Assembly (NCBI GenBank): GCA_963920765.1
Contig: OY987244.1
Coordinates: 29,678,358 to 29,742,357 of the forward strand
From: Ulota crispa
Lineage: Eukaryota; Streptophyta; Bryopsida; Orthotrichales; Orthotrichaceae
DNA length: 64,000 bases
Reading direction: 5' to 3'
The notes under the pieces are model-generated. The model had not been told where the DNA came from, did no database searches, and was given only the letters and a program-made list of their open reading frames with translations. Of this stretch, positions 20,901 through 32,621 are shown piece by piece. Both the position numbers and the translations under genes were made by a program. Position 1 is the stretch's first letter. Each line of letters starts with the position of its first letter.

Positions 20901-23679
20901 AACAATAAGACTGCCATAGACCACCACAGAAAGGAGAACCCGACGCGCATGCTTGTGTAAAGGATCATCGATAAGGTCTCGAAAAGGATTGTAGTTTGGA
21001 TCAGCGGGATCTCGTAGGAAATATAAAACCCCTGGTTTGAGTACCTGAAATGCAAAACACGACAATCTGATAAGGAAGAGTAAAACAGATAAAACTACAT
21101 GTACATTAATCGATCCCCATTAGCCGCTACCTTTTCTGGTTGCTGCAAATAATTTATAATCAATCCAGTAAGTAAGGCGCAGCAGACTAGGCCTAAAATT
21201 ATCAATAAATTCCGTACCAACACCACTAACAAGGATACGAAGGGGTAGGGTTATGAAAGAACCAAATAATACCTCTCTCAATAAGCTCACAAATATGCTG
21301 ATCTGTAGCATATAGACAATCCCAACTAGCCAATGAAGAAAAGAACTCATTGAGGGCGACGACGTGAAAAACGATACGGCTTGAGTAAGTGTAACGTCGC
21401 GAATTCCCAAAGTGCAGATATCCAACCACCATCCACAAAGTAGCGGAAACACTCCAAGCTCGATAAAGAGCAGAAAGGCAACCTTCGTTCCTGTAGCCAT
21501 ATAGCTCACCCCGGCTATGATCTGTCGAGCTACAGAAGGCGCAGCCTCAGCCATAGACGCAACTCCCCTGATTCTTCCAACAGTCATAGGTTCCCCTCGA
21601 CTGTATCTTATGAGAGCAATGAGCCCCAAATAGAACAATACAGCTGAAAAGATTGCCATATAACCTACAACCACTGTTGCTGCGTCTGAAAACCTGAAGG
21701 CTGACACCATGGCTTCTGTGACTGCATCAACTGGAACCGAAGAATTGTCATCTGAAATGACACCTCCAAGCCCAGCTCCAGTCAATATGTTGAAAAAACT
21801 GTTATTACTTTCTTTCTGGTCCATCAGCAGAGAATCAGGATTCACGTCCAAAAGGACAGTGGAGCTGCTGTTGACACCAAAGACGCCGATAGAAGCCTCT
21901 GACCACCGCGTTATATTTTTGACGCTTCCTGTCGCTACCATTATCTTCGAGAAAACAGATATAATGATCCGACCTAGAGTAAATGGTATTAGGGCAACAA
22001 TTCCAAGAAAGAATGCGTTGGTCAGCAACACCTGCACAGAAAAATCCAGAATCGTAAACTCTTAGTTATGTATCAGAGGGCAAAGACAACAGCAACATCT
22101 ACAGCACCTAACCGAAATCAAATAAACGTATTTGCACTTATAACAGTGGAGCATAAGCGCCAAACCGCTTCTACAAGTTCCGACTTCACAAAATCTGATT
22201 GCTATATAGTGACAAAAAACTTACTGTAACTGCATTCTCAAGTAAGTGAAAGACAGGTCCTTGCATTCCCACAAGCTCATCAAACGGTACATCTTCAGCA
22301 CCGTCAGCATCCTCAACTGCATCAAACATTTGTTCAACATGAGCCTCAAGTCGTGCGGCTTGCATTTCCAAGCGAAGAGCTACATTCTCAGCGTTTCGGC
22401 GCAGTAACTGACCAGCTCCAGCTGCAAGACCCTGAGCAGGAGCAGGCACAACAGCTACTTCATGATTGACATGAGGGCCTCCCATTGCCTGGCCCCCGTC
22501 ACCACCAAAACCCCTAGCTCCGGCAGCAGCCTGGCCTATGCGCCTGCCAGCTCGCCCCCCCAAGCCCCTGTCCATCCCTTCGTCATCCCTGTCGCCATCT
22601 TGCCCTCCAGCAATTTCACGTAAATGCCGAAAATACTCCCGCAAAGACGTAACACCGAGAAAGATAAAAACAATGCCAGCTGACAGCAGAAATCCGTGTA
22701 AGCAGTCTGTGAGTAGCAGACCAAACGTCCACCGGCTGAAAAAGAGACGCTTGGCTTCAACCAAACTCCGCACGAATGTAAATCTCCAAATCCATAGTGT
22801 CACGAAGGGGATCAGCAGAAGCCACACACAGATTACAAATAGCAGGCGAACAAAGAACCGTGTTCCTTTCAGAGCTTTCAGCGTCATGCCTAAGAAAAGC
22901 TCTCGCACTGGAAGCCTGGCAGGTGCGTTCTCTGCATAAACAGGCGAAAAGGCGAACATATGCTTGCACACCTGCATCATCAACCGAATAAATGGTCAAT
23001 CTCTACACCCACAATAACTCCATTCACGAAAACTGCCGTCCTACCAAGCCCTAATACCGAGATAACCAAAATCTAAACGTAAGAAAACAGAAATATCTAA
23101 GATTTCGATCCTATTTTCACCTAGCTGATGACGCACTCTGAATCTATTGATCGACAACAAATTGAGGCCATACTAGACTACATGTATTGCCATGTACAAT
23201 CACATTTAACACAGCAGTAGCAATTGTCTCCCCTTCAAAACATGAATCTACAAAACTCAAAACCTAGCTTCTGCTGCACGAACAAAAACTCTAATAACAG
23301 GACGTTTTAATCTATCCACACACAAACCCCTGCACGGTTCCAAAAAATAACACACGCGCCGTACCTCGCACTGGCGAGCATTGCTGTGGTTGAGCCACTG
23401 CAGAAGGCAATCTTGGTGGACATACTTGATACTGCCACTACAAGCACAGGGATGATACAACGACGAATCTGCCTCTCCCGCCGTCCGACAGATTCGGCAC
23501 ACATCTTCTTCGTCATCGGGATCTCCGTCCGGCAATTGTTGTTGTTGTTGAGGAAAATGATGATTCCTGTTGCCCGCTTCTTCTTCGTCCCCTACACCAC
23601 TGCTACTGCGCTCTCCTTCCTCTTCTACTAAACCTTGCGCATCCGTGCGTGGCGGCTCAACCGCACCAATCTCCTCCAT
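17935..23679 (-). CDS. SUD1: ER membrane RING-CH E3 ubiquitin ligase, SUD1/DOA10 (MARCH6-like), ten exons
   Basis: The family ubiquitinates ER and soluble degrons; the plant member SUD1 affects HMG-CoA reductase activity and wax synthesis. Exons on the minus strand: 23679-23365, 22971-22225, 22031-21131, 21044-20833, 20612-20247, 19933-19776, 19563-19400, 19186-19040, 18845-18431, 18179-17935; about 1,223 codons versus about 1,100 in Arabidopsis. The RING-CH domain is residues 61-107 (CRIC, CAC, HQDC, CEVC) and is split by intron 1. Many hydrophobic helices follow, with conserved blocks VLKPGVLYFLRDP, DPLHKHARRVLLSVVVYGS, VPINESPVFLLYQDWALGL, TALCVPYV and IRDDRYLVGRRLHN. The start is the ATG at 23,679; an upstream GTG is in frame but not a likely start. 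All phases agree except exon 3 to 4, where one extra A in an AAAA run (21,132-21,135) puts the join out of frame. Confidence 0.93.
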
Positions 23680-24219
23680 ACCCGTTGGCACAACAACAAC
23701 AAAACAAAAAAAAGGAGAACAAAAAATTTAATCTGCGACGACGACGATGTGATGAACTAATTTGTAGTCTCACCGCTCACTCTACGGGCTCCGACATTCC
23801 GTACAATCCGCCCTCGCAGCAATTTGTGATGCGGCTCGAGCGACGAGGTGGTGGCGAGAGAGATCTAAGTTATGAGTGACTTGGTCCGTCGTCCGTCCGA
23901 GATTGCGAAGCTTGGCTGAGTTTGGGTTTGCACGAGTTCAGAGGAGCGGGTGTTGGCTCCGCTAGGGTTTGGGGCACCATGATGGATGGGTCAGAGAGAG
24001 GCCGGTCGGGGATCATCGCAAAATCAACACATGGACAGCCCGTGGCAGTACCCTTCTGGCATGGCGATGCGCAACACGACGATGACGACGACTTCGTTCG
24101 TTGGGCTTCTTTCGTTCGTCCATTTCGACGAGGACGGCACCTTCGTTCGCTCGCTCGTTCATTCGTTCACTTCGTCCATTCTTATGGGTGACTCCCCTTT
24201 CATTCCAAATGGGAGTGAC
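23680..24219 (-). promoter_or_regulatory. Probable promoter and leader of the SUD1-like gene
   Basis: Mixed-composition DNA with CGACGA and CGTTCGTTC runs lies between the SUD1 start codon and the first downstream MITE. No specific box is certain. The short frames here have no domain. Confidence 0.4.
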
Positions 24220-24525
24220 TAAGGTAGGAGGCTCATAAACCGACCATCTACGGGCTGAAACTCAATTTTGGAGAGGTGGAACTTCTTGAAATATTTTTTA
24301 ATGCATTAAGAAGAATTGACATCTTGTTTCATGTATTTTAGAGTTTTGTGAATTAGTTATGCAATTTTGAAGTTGAAGTGGTATAAGGCTCTATAACTGT
24401 CCACCTCCTCAAATTTATATATGTTGTACATTTTGGAAATCCATGAAAAATAGCATGTACATAAGAAGTACATTTTTGAGGGTGAGTAGTTTTAGAACTT
24501 GGATGGTTTATGAGCCTCCTACCTT
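24220..24525. mobile_element. MITE, family F2 copy a (TAAGGTAGGAGGCTC ends)
   Basis: It starts TAAGGTAGGAGGCTCATAAA and ends TTTATGAGCCTCCTACCTTA: a clean 20-bp terminal inverted repeat around 306 bp of AT-rich non-coding DNA. It abuts the next MITE. Confidence 0.88.
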
Positions 24526-24884
24526 AGGTGGACACACCCAATTGCTACAGGGACACCTCATAGATGAGCCTATTAAGTTTGAGATTGTTATTATGCTCAA
24601 GTATGAAATAAAATCAAAAGCAATATTTTAATGTACAATTTTGTTTACAAGCATTGCAAACATACAACAAATCTGCCTCATTTGCTCCCTTCATTTACTG
24701 GTTTAAGTGTTGACCACGTCACAAATGAGATAGATTTTACGTATGCTTGCAACTTGTAAACGCAGATGCATGCTAAATTATTGCTTTGATTTTATTTCAT
24801 ATATTAGCATAATAGTAATAACCTTAAATTTAGTAGGCTACGCTATGAGGGTGTCCACGTAGCAACTTGGGGGTGTCCACTTAG
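24525..24884. mobile_element. MITE with long arms, related to family F1
   Basis: The left arm GTGGACACACCCAATTGCTA continues into GGGACACCTCATAG. The right arm is its complement, CTATGAGGGTGTCCACGTAG then GGGTGTCCACTTAG. It begins at the last base of the preceding MITE. Confidence 0.78.
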
Positions 24885-25233
24885 TTGCTCCCAAGACTAA
24901 CATTGGGCGTTAGCTTGGTGCCCAAGCATGATGCCTTTAGAACAACTCTCTACCAGGGCTTGTAATTTTTTTATGTTTTATTTATTTATTATGGATTTAG
25001 ACTTAATTTGTAGAATTTAGGAAGATTTAGACACCACTCTCAATTTTAAAACATCCAATAGCAAATTTCCAAATTACAAATTATAGGAGTTAGTGTATGT
25101 TTGCTCTATACCAAAAATTTCTTTTGAAAGCATATTTATGAAAATTTAGAGTTGCATTTAAAAATAAATATTGAAGCATTACGTAGAAACATAGATGCAA
25201 GTTGGATGGAATTCTTGTATTAGCATTACTAGT

Positions 25234-25985
25234 ATAGGCACCCGTCGGACCAATGGGACCCAAAATGATTTCAAGCCCAATTAGGCAATTATGCAAAATA
25301 TTTCCTCTACAAGAAATTAATTTTTACTTTTTATTTGTGCACTCCAATATCAAACTTTACCCAAAACACATGTTTTTGTTTACGAAACATTCTTTTGCAA
25401 TAAAGCATTTTTTGTTTTATACCCATAAAGTTTTTTACCCAAACAATATAAGGAACTTCATTGTTCACTCATGCAATTTATCATTATTATTTTGTTACCT
25501 TCATAACTTTTTTACCCATGTAATAATTATTCATGCAATCTTTTTATATGGGCACATGTCAGTTCAACGAGACGCAAAATATTTTCAGGCTCAATTACGC
25601 AAAACATTTTCCTTATTTTTATTTTTTACTTTTCATCCATGTAATTCAATCTCAAACTTTACACATGTTGATAAAATATTGGTTTTCATTTACAAAACAT
25701 TCCCTTGCAATGAAGCAGCTTTTGTCTTATACCCACATAATATTTTACCTACACAATGAAAGGATTGCTACTATTTTCAAGTGCAAAAAAGTATTATATA
25801 TTTTTTGCCATGCAATTGTTTAACCCACACAATAATTTTTCACGCGATTGTTTTACATTTTTATTTACCCACACATTTTTTCACCCATACCTTTTTTTTT
25901 CACCCAAGTTTTTACTTACGTAAGTTTTTACCCAATCAAGTTTATTTATCAATGCAGTAAAAAATCATGGTAAAAGGATCGCCAA
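25234..25985. mobile_element. Dispersed repeat beginning ATAGGCACCCGTCGG (copy 1)
   Basis: It opens with ATAGGCACCCGTCGGACCAA, has CAATTA..GCAAAA and many 'ttacccacnca' motifs, and closes with GTAAAAGGATCGCCAAA. The same opening and closing text bounds the shorter copy at 30,473-30,812. A second, divergent opening (GGGCACATGTCAGTTCAACG) at about 25,550 suggests an internal duplication or nested copy. The class is unknown. Confidence 0.7.
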
Positions 25986-27899
25986 ATGGGCTAACTTTAT
26001 TTTTTGTTATTCAAAAATGAGTATTTTTTGGTAAAATGTGAACACTCATTGCTCAAATCTAACAGCTCACTGCTCATCGCTCCCTGCTCACATTTTAGCT
26101 GCGTTGTGAAGTTCTAGTGGTCAAGTGATGAGTCATGAGATAAATTATTAGGGTAAAGTCTAATTATCAAGGCAACCTAAACCTAAACGCAATAATTAGA
26201 GTAACATTCCTCCCCGGACACTACCTGGAAGAGCACCGGTGGCGATGCCCTAACCGTACACTACAATGCGTGTGGGAGAAATACAGGATTATTGCCACCA
26301 AGGCAACCCCTCAACCCAACGCCCACCGTCCGATGCCACACAACGTGGCCACAACAGCCTTCCGATCACCTCCAGACGAGGCGAGCGCTTTCCTGCATAC
26401 TGGCATCAACGAACTCGCGGCTACGATGCGACGAACTTCTCAAACGATCGTCCCCGTTCGTTGGGACATCCGAAATGCCCAAATCCAAAATTTCAACTTG
26501 CTCCTGCAAAACCTCATCCGCCCCAACAAATCTGCACAGACTCCGAGACGACGACGACGACGATGCCAACGAAGCCGATCGTCGTGGGAAGGACGGAATC
26601 CGCCCGGAGCATGGCGTGTGTCAGTCGTGCAAAGCTCGGAATTACTACAAACGGGGGGCGGGGGGTGGGTTTGTGGCGCAAGATCAACGAGCGTAACGGC
26701 GAATTGATCATGTTGCATGGTGCCTCCTCTGCCTGCACACTTAATTTTTCCAACGTGTAGGTTTAGGGGACGGTGTTGCTGTAGGGGCGGAGCTTCACAG
26801 ATGAGTGTGGCGTCCGACGCAGCCAACGTCGTCCAATCCGTCCAGCCTGGCGCAGACAGGCCCCCGCGCGCACGGATTCTATACCAACATGGAAAAGCTG
26901 GGATGCATCTAATCGCGGATGGCGATGTGGCGCCTGGACGACGACGCATGCTGCTGCTGCTGTAACGTGATTTCACTCTCTCTCCATCGGAATAAGTTAC
27001 GCTAAAGAGAAAATCGACACCGGCGTTTTATGGTGGCGATGGCCGTGCAAGTCTCGGTGTGGCTGCTATGATGTGAAGGTGTGTTTCCGATGTTTCGTGT
27101 GGTACGTGGATCAATGTGATTTGCTTTTAGCTGGTGTGATTATTTCTTGAAATGTGGATTTATCGTCTTTCGGTTTGTTGTGTACTTATGACTTGCTGTG
27201 TTGGCAATGCTGATAATTATTCTTTTGCCCTAGCTCCAGATTGCATGTGAAGTCTTGCGTGCTTGAGGTGTTTCGCTGTGCGTTTGTGTCGTTGATGCTT
27301 TTAGGTAGCTCAGCTGATTTGGAGTATAGGCCCATGCTAGCTGGGGGGACGTGTTCGATAATGCATATGGTTGTGCGAATATGGTTGTGCGGTTGTGGGA
27401 AGAAGGGGGTATGGCCGAGGTTGAGCGACGCACGTGAATGTTCCATGAGATTGTAGAGATTGTGTCGACTGCGAGAGTGTACTAGATGAGGGTTTTCGTA
27501 TTGGGAGAGTCGTTTTTGCTTTTACTCTGCGTTTACGTGCATGGGGTTTGTGCAAAAGTTGAACTTCTTGGGTATGGCGGATAATGAAAGAAGCAGAGCG
27601 AGAGAGACATGACCGCAACTATGCAACGTTAGATCTCCATCGATGGCCATGGCGGCGGATGTTGGACGCGGGAGAAATTAAATCTTCTTGACGTGCAGAT
27701 CGCATTTGATTGTTCGACTTCAGAGTCTTCAAGGTAGCTTTGGTGAAATCATGGGCATGCATGCTTTATCCTTTGATTGCATATGGCTGATCTTTTAATT
27801 TCTTGCTGCAGTGAAATGCTTTTGATTTTGCATTGGAGACGGTGCTGCCTGGAGGAAGATCGGATTCGATTTGGGTGATTGGCAGCATTTAGGGTGCCT
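25986..27899 (+). promoter_or_regulatory. GC-rich upstream region and leader of the DRIP-like gene
   Basis: From about 26,200 the sequence becomes much richer in GC, with GACGACGAC runs. It carries several overlapping open frames on both strands (26,266-26,976), none with a recognisable domain. A leader intron is possible from a GTAGCT donor at about 27,734 to a TGCTGCAG acceptor at about 27,811. The transcription start is not determinable. Confidence 0.4.
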
Positions 27900-29606
27900 A
27901 TGACGGTGCCGAATGCGACGGCGTTGAATTGTGTCGAAGGCCGAGGGGTGGCTGGTTGGGAAGAAACGATGGGGAGAGAGGACGGCGCGTACCAGGAAGT
28001 GCGCGTCCCGAAGGCGCCGCTGCTGACGTGCCTGACGTGCCCGCTGTGCCACTACTTGATCCGCGAGGCGACCACCATCTCGGAGTGCCTGCACACGTTC
28101 TGTCGCGACTGCATCACCGAGGAGCTGAGCCATGGCGAGGCGGATTGCTGCCCCATGTGCCACGTGAACCTGGGCACGCTCCCGCTGGAGAAGCTGCGGG
28201 CGGATCACCAACTGAACGACCTGAAGGAGAAGCTGTTCCCGTGCAATGCGAAGAAGCGCAAGCCCGGCGTGTCGATCGGCAGCCCCGGGACGTCCAACGC
28301 CACCAGGCGCAAGGAGAGGTCGCTGTTCTCGCTCGGGATGAAGGGCCCGCCCGCCGTGAATCCGGGCTACGCCAGTCGCAAGACGCGGGCGTTGCCGGGC
28401 ACGCACGGCGGCAGCACGGACGAGGAGCTCGAGGATGAGGGCGACGAGGACGACGATGAGGACGACGATGAGGACGACGAAGGCGACATCTCAGATGACT
28501 CGCCCACCACCATGCTGAAGCTGTCTCACAATGGCGGATCTCGACGGGCGTCTCCGGAGGAGGTCCGTGAAGCGAAGGTGTACCCGTATTCCGACCCCCG
28601 AAGGCGGGAAGAGGACTCGGCAGCGACACCGCGAGGGGATGGGGAGCTGCACCTGCGAGGAGGACCGAACGTGGAGCCGTGGTTGACGACGATGCTGAGA
28701 AAGCGGCTGGCTCGGGGTGCCCCCAACGGCAACAAGGCCTCCTCAGCGTCGCTGCCGAAGCCGAGGATCGGTCGGGGCTCCCGAAAGAGCAACATTTCCC
28801 CCGTCCCCGCCCGAGCCCCTCAAGCTGAAGCGTTTCCATCGGCTCTGGACGCTCTGGCTCAAGTGGCCAACGCAGACGCGGCCATGGAAGAGCCAGGGTC
28901 CGGGCCGGCGTCCCCGTCTCCCTCGCCCGAGCTGCCCATCCCAGGCAGCGGCAGCGGCAGCAGGGCCGTGGCCGGGCACAGGGACAGCAAGGAAGGAGTG
29001 CTGACCAAGGGCGGCTCCAGCGCCAAGGACAGCTCCCCAGCCGCGACGAACGGCCAGTTGTTGCAATCGCGTCTGAAACAAACTCTGAACGGCGTGATGG
29101 AGCGGCCTTCCGTGCCGCGGAACAACAACGCCCGTCGCTCACCCGGAGGCACGGCCGCAGGGCAGCCGTCCCGGACGTCGACGAACGCCATCTGGTTCCA
29201 CCTGGAATCAGGAGACGGTCAGGCGAGCGAGGACGCCCTGCCGCCGTTGTCGTCGCCGTTCGTGCGAATCAAGGACGGCAAGCTGCCGGTGTACCACGTG
29301 AAGACATATTTGGTGCAGAAGTTCTCGCACAAAGTGAAGAGCGAGATGGAGGTGGAGATCACGTGCCGGGGTCAACCCGTGGTGTCGAGCCTCCCCCTGG
29401 AGAGCATCCGCGACATCTGGTTCAGCGCCCAGATCTCAGATCTACCGCAGGCCCAACCAGCCCAAGCCCAAGCCCAAGCCCAAGCACAGGGGGAAACCTC
29501 GACGACCCCAACAGACGCAAGCAGCGCTCCCGCGGAGTTCCCGACGTCAAAAGACTTCCTGATGGTTCTGACGTACAGACGGCATCGGAAGCCGCGAATC
29601 AACTGA
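27900..29606 (+). CDS. DRIP-like RING-finger E3 ubiquitin ligase with RAWUL domain, single exon
   Basis: Arabidopsis DRIP1/2 ubiquitinate the drought regulator DREB2A; the fold resembles Polycomb RING1/PCGF proteins. The reading frame gives 568 residues from the first true ATG, against about 420 in Arabidopsis. The N-terminal C3HC4 RING spans about residues 47-87 (CPLC, ECLHTFC, RDC, CPMC), followed by a DHQLNDL block. The long middle is low-complexity and includes an acidic run of Asp/Glu near residues 175-205 and Ser/Pro-rich stretches. The C-terminal RAWUL domain is seen from WFHLESGD to MVLTYRRHR, with VRIKDGKLPVYHVKTYLVQK and SEMEVEITCRGQPV. A (QA)n stretch interrupts RAWUL. It is strikingly GC-rich at third positions compared with the other three genes. 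An alternative start is the Met before GREDGAYQEV. Family assignment is firm; exact DRIP orthology is inferred. Confidence 0.92.
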   Translation: MTVPNATALNCVEGRGVAGWEETMGREDGAYQEVRVPKAPLLTCLTCPLCHYLIREATTISECLHTFCRDCITEELSHGEADCCPMCHVNLGTLPLEKLRADHQLNDLKEKLFPCNAKKRKPGVSIGSPGTSNATRRKERSLFSLGMKGPPAVNPGYASRKTRALPGTHGGSTDEELEDEGDEDDDEDDDEDDEGDISDDSPTTMLKLSHNGGSRRASPEEVREAKVYPYSDPRRREEDSAATPRGDGELHLRGGPNVEPWLTTMLRKRLARGAPNGNKASSASLPKPRIGRGSRKSNISPVPARAPQAEAFPSALDALAQVANADAAMEEPGSGPASPSPSPELPIPGSGSGSRAVAGHRDSKEGVLTKGGSSAKDSSPAATNGQLLQSRLKQTLNGVMERPSVPRNNNARRSPGGTAAGQPSRTSTNAIWFHLESGDGQASEDALPPLSSPFVRIKDGKLPVYHVKTYLVQKFSHKVKSEMEVEITCRGQPVVSSLPLESIRDIWFSAQISDLPQAQPAQAQAQAQAQGETSTTPTDASSAPAEFPTSKDFLMVLTYRRHRKPRIN

Positions 29607-30472
29607 GGCATGGTAATTGGGGTTGGTATAAATTTCTGCGTGTGCTGCTGCTGGAGCGGTGCAGATGCGTGCAAGTCCTGGACAGGCGTTGCTGCACAGA
29701 CGCTTGCCCTGCGGGGGGGCAGCACCACTAATGTAGCAGTGCAGCACAATCTCAGGGACGTGTGTGAGCAGGAGGCAAGGTCGGAGCTGGAGAGGGTGTA
29801 CTGGAGGGTGGCATGGCAGGGGTATGGAGGGAGCAGTCATGGAGCCCAAAGGTGGGCGATTTTGCAGATGGATCGAGTGCCTTTGTATTGTACCGTGGTT
29901 GTTTATTGTTTGAAGCTGCCTCCGACATAGAGTGGTGTGGCTTTTTTGTTTGTTTTGAATTAGGACTGTGATTCTTAAGGCTGCGTGATTTGCTGCCTAC
30001 GATATGTTTGTGCTGCAGTGAATGAAGTTGCATGAATTTGCTACAGGTATTTGCCATTTACATTTGGGCTTTCAAAGCTGCAGCTAATCTATTTTGAGAT
30101 GTGTTACTTCGTTTCCTACGCTATTTCACTTGCTTCTCACCCACCACATCTCTTATTCTGTACTACTGTACATCCTATGTGTGATTTGGTCAGAGAATCG
30201 GACATGTAGGGGTGGTATAAATCTTCGGTGCGGGATGTGCTCTGTTGAGTATTTGACTCACTTCTAAGAGGTAAAATGAGAATCGAGTGCTATGAAAATT
30301 GTTACTTGTAGCTTTCTTGTACTTAGAATGTTAAGTTGGTTTACAGAAAGTGCGCAACGAAAGAATATGCATTGAATAAGGGATAGTTTTTGCTGCAAGG
30401 GTGTATTCCTTTTGCATTTGTAGATGATTTTGTTTTGGTAACTGTCATGTAAGCATGTTGGAGTTGAAGGAG
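29607..30472 (+). other. DRIP-like gene 3' UTR and flank
   Basis: Composition returns gradually from GC-rich to AT-rich after the stop codon. No further gene is seen. The reading frames at 29,363-29,930 are overlaps with, or run-ons from, the coding region. Confidence 0.5.
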
Positions 30473-30812
30473 TATAGGCACCCGTCGGTCCGACGGGACA
30501 TCAAATAATTTTAGTCTCAATTACGCAAAACCTGTTCCATGTAGTAAATCATTTTTTACCCACGCAAGAAATACTTTTTTGCTTTTACCCACGCAGTCTA
30601 GAAAAGGGTCATATTTTTCCACCATTTTTTTCCCCACGCAATTTTTTTCCCACTCAATTTTTATACTCACGTATTCTTTTTAACCGCTCTTTTTTTCACC
30701 CACACAGTTTTCTTATCCCACGCTTTTTTTTTACCGCTCAGTAAAAGGATCGCCAAACCGCCAATCGTATTCTGTTATTGTATAGAAGATATAGATATAG
30801 ATAGATACTAAT
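30473..30812. mobile_element. Dispersed repeat beginning ATAGGCACCCGTCGG (copy 2)
   Basis: It opens ATAGGCACCCGTCGGTCCGA, which contains a short palindrome (GTCGGTCCGAC). It contains repeated 'ttacccacgca' motifs, then GTAAAAGGATCGCCAAACCG, and ends in GATATAGATATAGATAGATA. It has the same order of blocks as copy 1 at half the length. Confidence 0.7.
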
Positions 30813-31024
30813 GTTGTTAACCTCCTTCTTGGAGAATGTATGATGAAAAAATTCAAAGTTTAGGAATATATGGAGCTTGCAAAATGAAGCAACAAGGCAA
30901 CTTTGCCCAATAATATACTTTTGTATCTTTATTCAAAGTTTCACCATAATAAAAATTCAATTAAAAATCAATGAAATGATTTGACTTAAAAAAAAGTAGA
31001 TAGGAAGCACTTGATTGTAATTTG

Positions 31025-31999
31025 TTAACCCCTAAAGAACCAACTATTGCTCGAGGGACAATTAGGACTTTGGGCATGTACCTATGACTAAACTACTTTG
31101 TATGATTTTCTGAAACTTTTGTGGAAGATGGGGAATTCAAAGGTCTACGTGAACATCTAATTTGTTTTTCATTCTGACATTTATTGAAGAAGTTATGCAT
31201 GAAAATTTGAAAAATAAAGAAGGTTGGGCAGCCCAAAGACTTTTTTTTAAATTTCATTTAAAAAAAATAAAAATCCAAAATTGGTTCTTTAGACTTATGT
31301 ATATGTGGGAAGCTTTGAATTATTCAATTTTGATTGATGAGATGAAAGTTATGAAAAGATTTAGTTTGCGGGTAGGTATGGGACTCCCAAACCTCCATTC
31401 CTTCCAAACCTCCATTCCTTTTGCCCCTTGTAAAATTTGGTGCTTTACTTGTTTGAGCTCTTTGTGTTTTTGTTTTTTGTTTTTTTTTTTCCAAGTTGTA
31501 GTAGACTAAGATTCCTTAGTTTTTACTATTTGGATCAAAGTAATTCAGGTTTCTGAATTTTACATATATCCTCCTATTTTGCCTATTGTATATGCAAATT
31601 TCATGACCTTATGGCATTGCAAGATTTTACAAAGTATGATGCACACCTCCAATTCATTTGAAAATTCTCCCACACTAACCTAACTTGGTCTTCTGTAAGG
31701 AAAAAATTAAACCTCAACTTTGTGTAGCAATTTTTTTAATTTAGGAGCGGTCAAAGGCTTCTAAAAATTTTGGGCAGCAGAGAAAAACTTTTTTTTTTCA
31801 CTTTAGATGTCAATATCTCACTCCTCTACATCTAGAATGAGTTGGTTTTTTGCCCACAAGTACTTTCCATAGTCTAGGGCAAGATCTTACATTGAATTTC
31901 CAAAAAAACCTTTTTTTCTTACCTTTCTACTCATTCCTCCAAAAGCGGCAGTTTTGAGTGACTTTCACCGAAAAAAGGGCTTGGTCCTTCAGGAGTTAG
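31025..31999. mobile_element. TTAA-CCCCTAA element, family A copy 3
   Basis: It starts TTAACCCCTAAAGAACCAAC and ends GGCTTGGTCCTTCAGGAGTTAG, the last base of TTAA being mutated. The body aligns with copy 1 throughout, including GATGAGATGAAAGTTATGA and TTGTAGTAGACTAAGATTCC. Confidence 0.85.
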
Positions 32000-32292
32000 T
32001 ACAAAAAGAAGTTATGTCTAAATACTTTAAAAAAATTCAATAATACGAACTTAAAGCACAACAAAAGATACAAGCAAACAATGAAGCTGATAAGTTAGGC
32101 AACATATTTTTGGATAAACTTTGATAAAATAGGTATTTCTTGTATCGTTCACAAAATTAATTCCCTTGAGCAAAACAAAGTTCATGTATCCACAAAGATT
32201 TCATTATTGAAAGAGCCCTCCAACCAAAGAATCAATTCAAGTCATAATCTCATAGAATTTGATACATGCATTCTTATTGTTGTTCAAACGTA

Positions 32293-32621
32293 TAAGGTAG
32301 GAGGCTCATATTCCGCTCAGGCTCTAAAATTGTCCACCTTTTTAAATGTATTTCATGTGTACATGTTGTTTTTCATAAGTTTCAAAAATGTACAAGCAAA
32401 GTACATTTGAGGAGGTGAACTTTTTTAGAGCCTTATGGCCTTTTCACTTCAAACATTTATAACTAGTTCCACAAAGCTCCAAAAAATATGAAACAACTTG
32501 GGTTAAATGACATTTCTTCTTGTTTTTCAAAGAAAATTTCCTAAAAATAATTCAAGAAGTTTCACCTCTCCAAAATTCAATTTCAGCCCTTAAATGGTTG
32601 GTTTATGAGCCTCCTACCTTA
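32293..32621. mobile_element. MITE, family F2 copy b
   Basis: It starts TAAGGTAGGAGGCTCATATT and ends GTTTATGAGCCTCCTACCTTA. The interior shares blocks with the copy at 58,889 (TTTAGAGCCTTATGGCCTTT and CAAGAAGTTTCACCTC). Confidence 0.85.

Noticed and set aside
26266..26976. Overlapping frames of 134-178 codons on both strands
   Set aside because: Several frames are open at once and none has a domain; more likely GC-rich leader and promoter DNA.
27929..28438. Second sense-strand frame overlapping the DRIP-like gene
   Set aside because: Out of frame with the RING and RAWUL domains and lacking any motif; a GC-driven shadow.
28114..29142. Antisense open frame of 342 codons
   Set aside because: High GC in the DRIP-like exon leaves few stops in other frames; the product is Arg/Ser/Pro low complexity with no domain.
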